From assembly GCF_003589925.1 (NCBI RefSeq), contig NZ_CP032382.1:5518001-5582000 (forward strand): DNA of 64,000 nt. Direction: 5' to 3'. Below the pieces are notes generated by a model. It was given only the letters and a program-made list of their open reading frames with translations. It did no database searches and had not been told where the DNA came from. This stretch comes from Chryseolinea soli. Its GTDB lineage: Bacteria; Bacteroidota; Bacteroidia; Cytophagales; Cyclobacteriaceae. Numbering within the stretch: the first letter of the stretch is position 1; each line of letters starts with the position of its first letter. The position numbers were made by a program, and so were the translations under genes. Below, in pieces: positions 62,101-64,000 of the stretch.

Positions 62101-64000
62101 GACGAACGTAGACGTTGAACACTTCCTCACGGTAACTTCGGCCACCACGGTGAACGCCGGTACCAACCTGCTTCGCTTGTTGTCCACCGCAGCCGCCACG
62201 GCGCGGGTCACAGCATTGGGTGCGGGTGCCGTCATCAACGGTTCAGTAATCGTTCAGCGTCATATGCCGAACACCGCCGGCGCGAACAGCTTCCGCTACT
62301 TGTCTGCCCCTGTAACGGGCACTACCGTTGCGGACTGGCGTAGCGAAATTCCCATCACGTCCATCTTCTATTACGACGAGACCTTTAATACGGGCTCTTC
62401 TTCGCTCGAAGCACGCTACCGGTCATACTCGCTCACCGGTGCCCTCACACCCCAGGGACGCGGCTATTCAGCCAAGGTGAACAGCACGGCGGCACAGATC
62501 TTCGATTCCCGTGGTACACTTGGACAAGGCGCCGTGCCGGTCAACGTGACGGCACATTCGGCAGGTGGGCTTGATGGTTGGAACCTTATCGGTAACCCGT
62601 ATCCCTCGGCCATCGACTGGAACCAGGTAACGGTGCCTACGGGGTTGAACAATGCGATTTATATCACCGACAACTTTAATAATAGCGGCCAGGGCACCGG
62701 ATTGAAATACGTATCCTACGTGGATGGCGTACCGAGTGTACAAGGCTATGCAGGGATCATTGCACAAGGCCAGGCCTTCTGGGTGCGGGCGACAGCGCCC
62801 GCTACGGTGACGTTCCAGGAAGACGATAAGACCACTACCGCGGCACAATTCTTCCGTGAAGACAGCGCGGCACTGGTCCTCCCTAATATTCTGCGCATCA
62901 AAATGGCCGGCAACGGCCTGCAGGACGAGACCGTGTTGCGTTTGCACGAACCGGCTACCGACGGGTTCGATCCGAAATACGATGCCTACAAATTGATGAA
63001 CAGCGCGCTTAGCCTCATGACGAGGGCCGGCGACAACCAGTACCTTTCCATCAACTCCTTGGCAAGCCTGGATTGCGATAAGAGTATCCCCGTGTCTGTG
63101 GTGGGCGCTGTGAAGGGAAGCTACCAGATGTCATTCGCTGGCTTGGAGACCTTCAACGCCAACCTGAACTTCTACTTGGTGGATTCGCTGCTCAACACTT
63201 CGGTGAACATCCGCGATGCGGCGAGCTATAGTTTTACAGTTTCTGCTACGGACTTACCCAACCTTTGGAAACGTTTTTACGTCACGGTGGGCAAAGCTGC
63301 GGTGAAAACAGATTTGAAGACCCAGGGTGAAAGCATTTGCGTCGACAATACATTGGCTACGGTAACGCTGGAGCAATCACAGGCTGACGTACTGTATGCG
63401 ATCACCTACAACGGCCAGACCACGGACTATGTGAAAGGTAATGGCAGTACACTCGCCTTGCCTGTGAGCACGTCCCTGTTGACCGCCGGCGACAATGAAC
63501 TGACCATCCTGGCGAAGTCCTCGTCTTGCTTAACCCTGCCTTTACTGGCAAAACCTGTCATCACGGTAGTGAGCAAAGGCGTTGTGGCGAGTACACGTGA
63601 AGGAAATACCTGCGACGCGGGAAGCGTGACGCTGACGGCTACGGGTGCTCCTGAATCGGGTTGGTACAACTGGTATGAAGAAGAAACCGACACCACACCG
63701 ATTGCCGGCCAGCAAGGTGCATCGTTCACCACGCCGGTGATTCCCAAGACCAAAACGTATTTCGTGTCGGTAGTAAATGCCGCCGGATGTGAAGGCGACC
63801 GTGTAGCCGTGAAAGCAAACGTGACGAACCTGGATCCCGTAACCTTATCGGGCGAGGGCACCACGCTGATCTCCAGCTATGCGACCGGCAACCAATGGTA
63901 TCGCGACGGCGTGGCCTTGGAAGGGGCCACCACCAACAAGATCGAGGCCGTGGAAAGCGGTGTCTACACCGTGGAGGTGACGTCGGGCGATTGCAAGACT
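59126..64000 (+). CDS. giant secreted surface protein, 3' truncated by window edge
   Basis: The frame from ATG 59126 is open to the last base (1625 codons), so the gene continues outside. It has a signal peptide (MMKRTLLLIGAIGFVVMDLW, cleavage near GQA). A long region follows of repeated short beta units with the phrases VTINAGVIVTL, NGTLTLTNGTF and VNNNGAF, like a parallel beta helix or G8-type sheet. Next comes a domain with the hallmark GWNLIGNPYPSAIDW (near 62575), then beta domains with paired cysteines (CVDN..., CDAGSVTLTATG). A final visible Ig-like domain contains QWYRDGVAL. A T9SS sorting domain is expected beyond the edge. Adhesin-like; function not demonstrated. Confidence 0.75.
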   Translation, partial: MMKRTLLLIGAIGFVVMDLWGQASGDYRSAGTGPWSTAGTWETFNGTSWVVAGASPTSANGVITIRSPHVVTVTANVTIDQTVVDAGGTVTINAGVIVTLANGSGTEVTLNGVLNNNGTLAFTSAIPNRTVLVSGTVNNNGAFTNVSASKLTFGAGSNYFHLFTDAGTIPTSTWNATSTLNIVGYASGGSTPPTGLNQAFGNFIWNSPNQDATVNLNGQPITVVGNFRVLSTGIDALYHSLGAGGNLSIGGSFEVSDAAFGFASGTTGNLTINGDIHVHGNDGYAQLADDQNLHLICNGNFLLEDNAIIDFSATSAVTTFDLKGNYTQTGGSIYSSGADTNLNFIGSTAQVYTSVLTPAGGAINYSIANGATLSLPGVNFLGGSGTFSLLAGGTLQVGSTQALGAIQPGPFSGNLQVSGTRTYASGSTIVYNGTAAQFIGSGHPSSVSTQIANSSGVSLASDVTFSGSLTLVSGNLSVQGNTLTIGGDFVPGTSSIAVLPTSSISITGNGTFPSNPGGTIPLTGAAPLTINNFTLNRSSGRVYVFDDLIVNGTTTLTNGVLDIRGFLFTMNGNIALSGGQFAVNEFARLQVTGTGTISGNANFTNESAGGLPMLAIAMNRPSSTFTIGSNLDLSILNLVVGAFAPSGTFRMGTGGTITRTDGTMTTAPGAVSSYNVVYNGSSSISTGPELPYNPNTTRLTDLTNQGAGTITLSQPTTINGTLTLTNGTFNAGSNAVTFKGNIVSNASGIFTSSPVVFDGTSAISGSIPLTLGAFQVNTSHSLNLGTGTTVNIAGNVTNNGSIYGGTSTAIFNGTTTLTNTNDALLLGRFNNVQITGALTLSITDFIEPVPDSALYRIKVSGDWTVTGGTFTAGVSRVDFNGTGAQAITSGGQNFYSTYFLGSGVATLGSALTATNDIMVSSTSSLDVSTNNYQVAVAEDFVVDGTYTARQGTLLLNGIGRPQSITRTTGSGPIHLYNLQVNKTGAVAAVTVLTNVDVEHFLTVTSATTVNAGTNLLRLLSTAAATARVTALGAGAVINGSVIVQRHMPNTAGANSFRYLSAPVTGTTVADWRSEIPITSIFYYDETFNTGSSSLEARYRSYSLTGALTPQGRGYSAKVNSTAAQIFDSRGTLGQGAVPVNVTAHSAGGLDGWNLIGNPYPSAIDWNQVTVPTGLNNAIYITDNFNNSGQGTGLKYVSYVDGVPSVQGYAGIIAQGQAFWVRATAPATVTFQEDDKTTTAAQFFREDSAALVLPNILRIKMAGNGLQDETVLRLHEPATDGFDPKYDAYKLMNSALSLMTRAGDNQYLSINSLASLDCDKSIPVSVVGAVKGSYQMSFAGLETFNANLNFYLVDSLLNTSVNIRDAASYSFTVSATDLPNLWKRFYVTVGKAAVKTDLKTQGESICVDNTLATVTLEQSQADVLYAITYNGQTTDYVKGNGSTLALPVSTSLLTAGDNELTILAKSSSCLTLPLLAKPVITVVSKGVVASTREGNTCDAGSVTLTATGAPESGWYNWYEEETDTTPIAGQQGASFTTPVIPKTKTYFVSVVNAAGCEGDRVAVKANVTNLDPVTLSGEGTTLISSYATGNQWYRDGVALEGATTNKIEAVESGVYTVEVTSGDCKT

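Overview
The window comes from a gliding, T9SS-bearing member of the Bacteroidota, most likely of the order Cytophagales (a Chryseolinea/Ohtaekwangia-like genome; the genus is a guess). The support is an STN-type SusC/SusD pair with a FecR regulator, three TonB-dependent outer-membrane receptors in all, a gldC gliding gene, a type IX secretion C-terminal sorting domain, LytS/LytTR signalling, a secreted caspase-like protein, Bacteroidota-type promoters (TTTG, about 19-20 nt, TAnnTTTG) and a large RHS locus. No rRNA, tRNA, CRISPR array or transposase gene was recognised.

Left edge to 4.6 kb: the 3' end of a Roco (Roc-COR) GTPase gene, a run of small membrane or lipoprotein genes including a membrane-anchored HEXXH protein and a frameshifted gene, and two small genes on the minus strand (one DUF5946-like).

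4.6-17.2 kb: a catabolic locus on the plus strand. FecR anti-sigma, STN-SusC and SusD are followed by two alternating pairs of an exported RraA-family aldolase and an exported (Tat) enolase-superfamily dehydratase, then a BASS-family sodium symporter. The apparent logic is uptake across the outer membrane, dehydration and aldol cleavage in the periplasm, and import of the small acid product.

17.3-35.8 kb: mostly housekeeping or signalling genes. These are PRPP synthetase, a DUF3667 protein, a TonB receptor with a TPR protein, a small membrane protein with a LytS/LytTR two-component pair, a stand-alone receiver, a lipoprotein, a large TerB/FHA-like/ABCG-type fusion transporter, a YdcF-like protein, a rhodanese lipoprotein, a TonB receptor with an SGNH-like lipoprotein whose catalytic motifs are degenerate, and gldC.

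36.0-48.8 kb: a polymorphic-toxin (RHS) island read leftwards. A two-gene RHS operon is followed by a candidate immunity gene, then three broken orphan RHS tips separated by small AT-rich genes that include candidate immunity proteins and a degenerate ABC-ATPase-like protein. This is the most plastic part of the window.

49.4-64.0 kb: cell-surface proteins. These are a T9SS-secreted protein with a propeller-like repeat region and six Ig-like domains, a lipoprotein with about ten IPT/TIG domains, an outer-membrane barrel overlapping a periplasmic protein, a divergent secreted caspase-like protein, and a giant surface protein that runs off the right edge. Several intergenic palindromic repeat families punctuate the window. 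All identifications come from reading motifs and overall resemblance; no database search was run.
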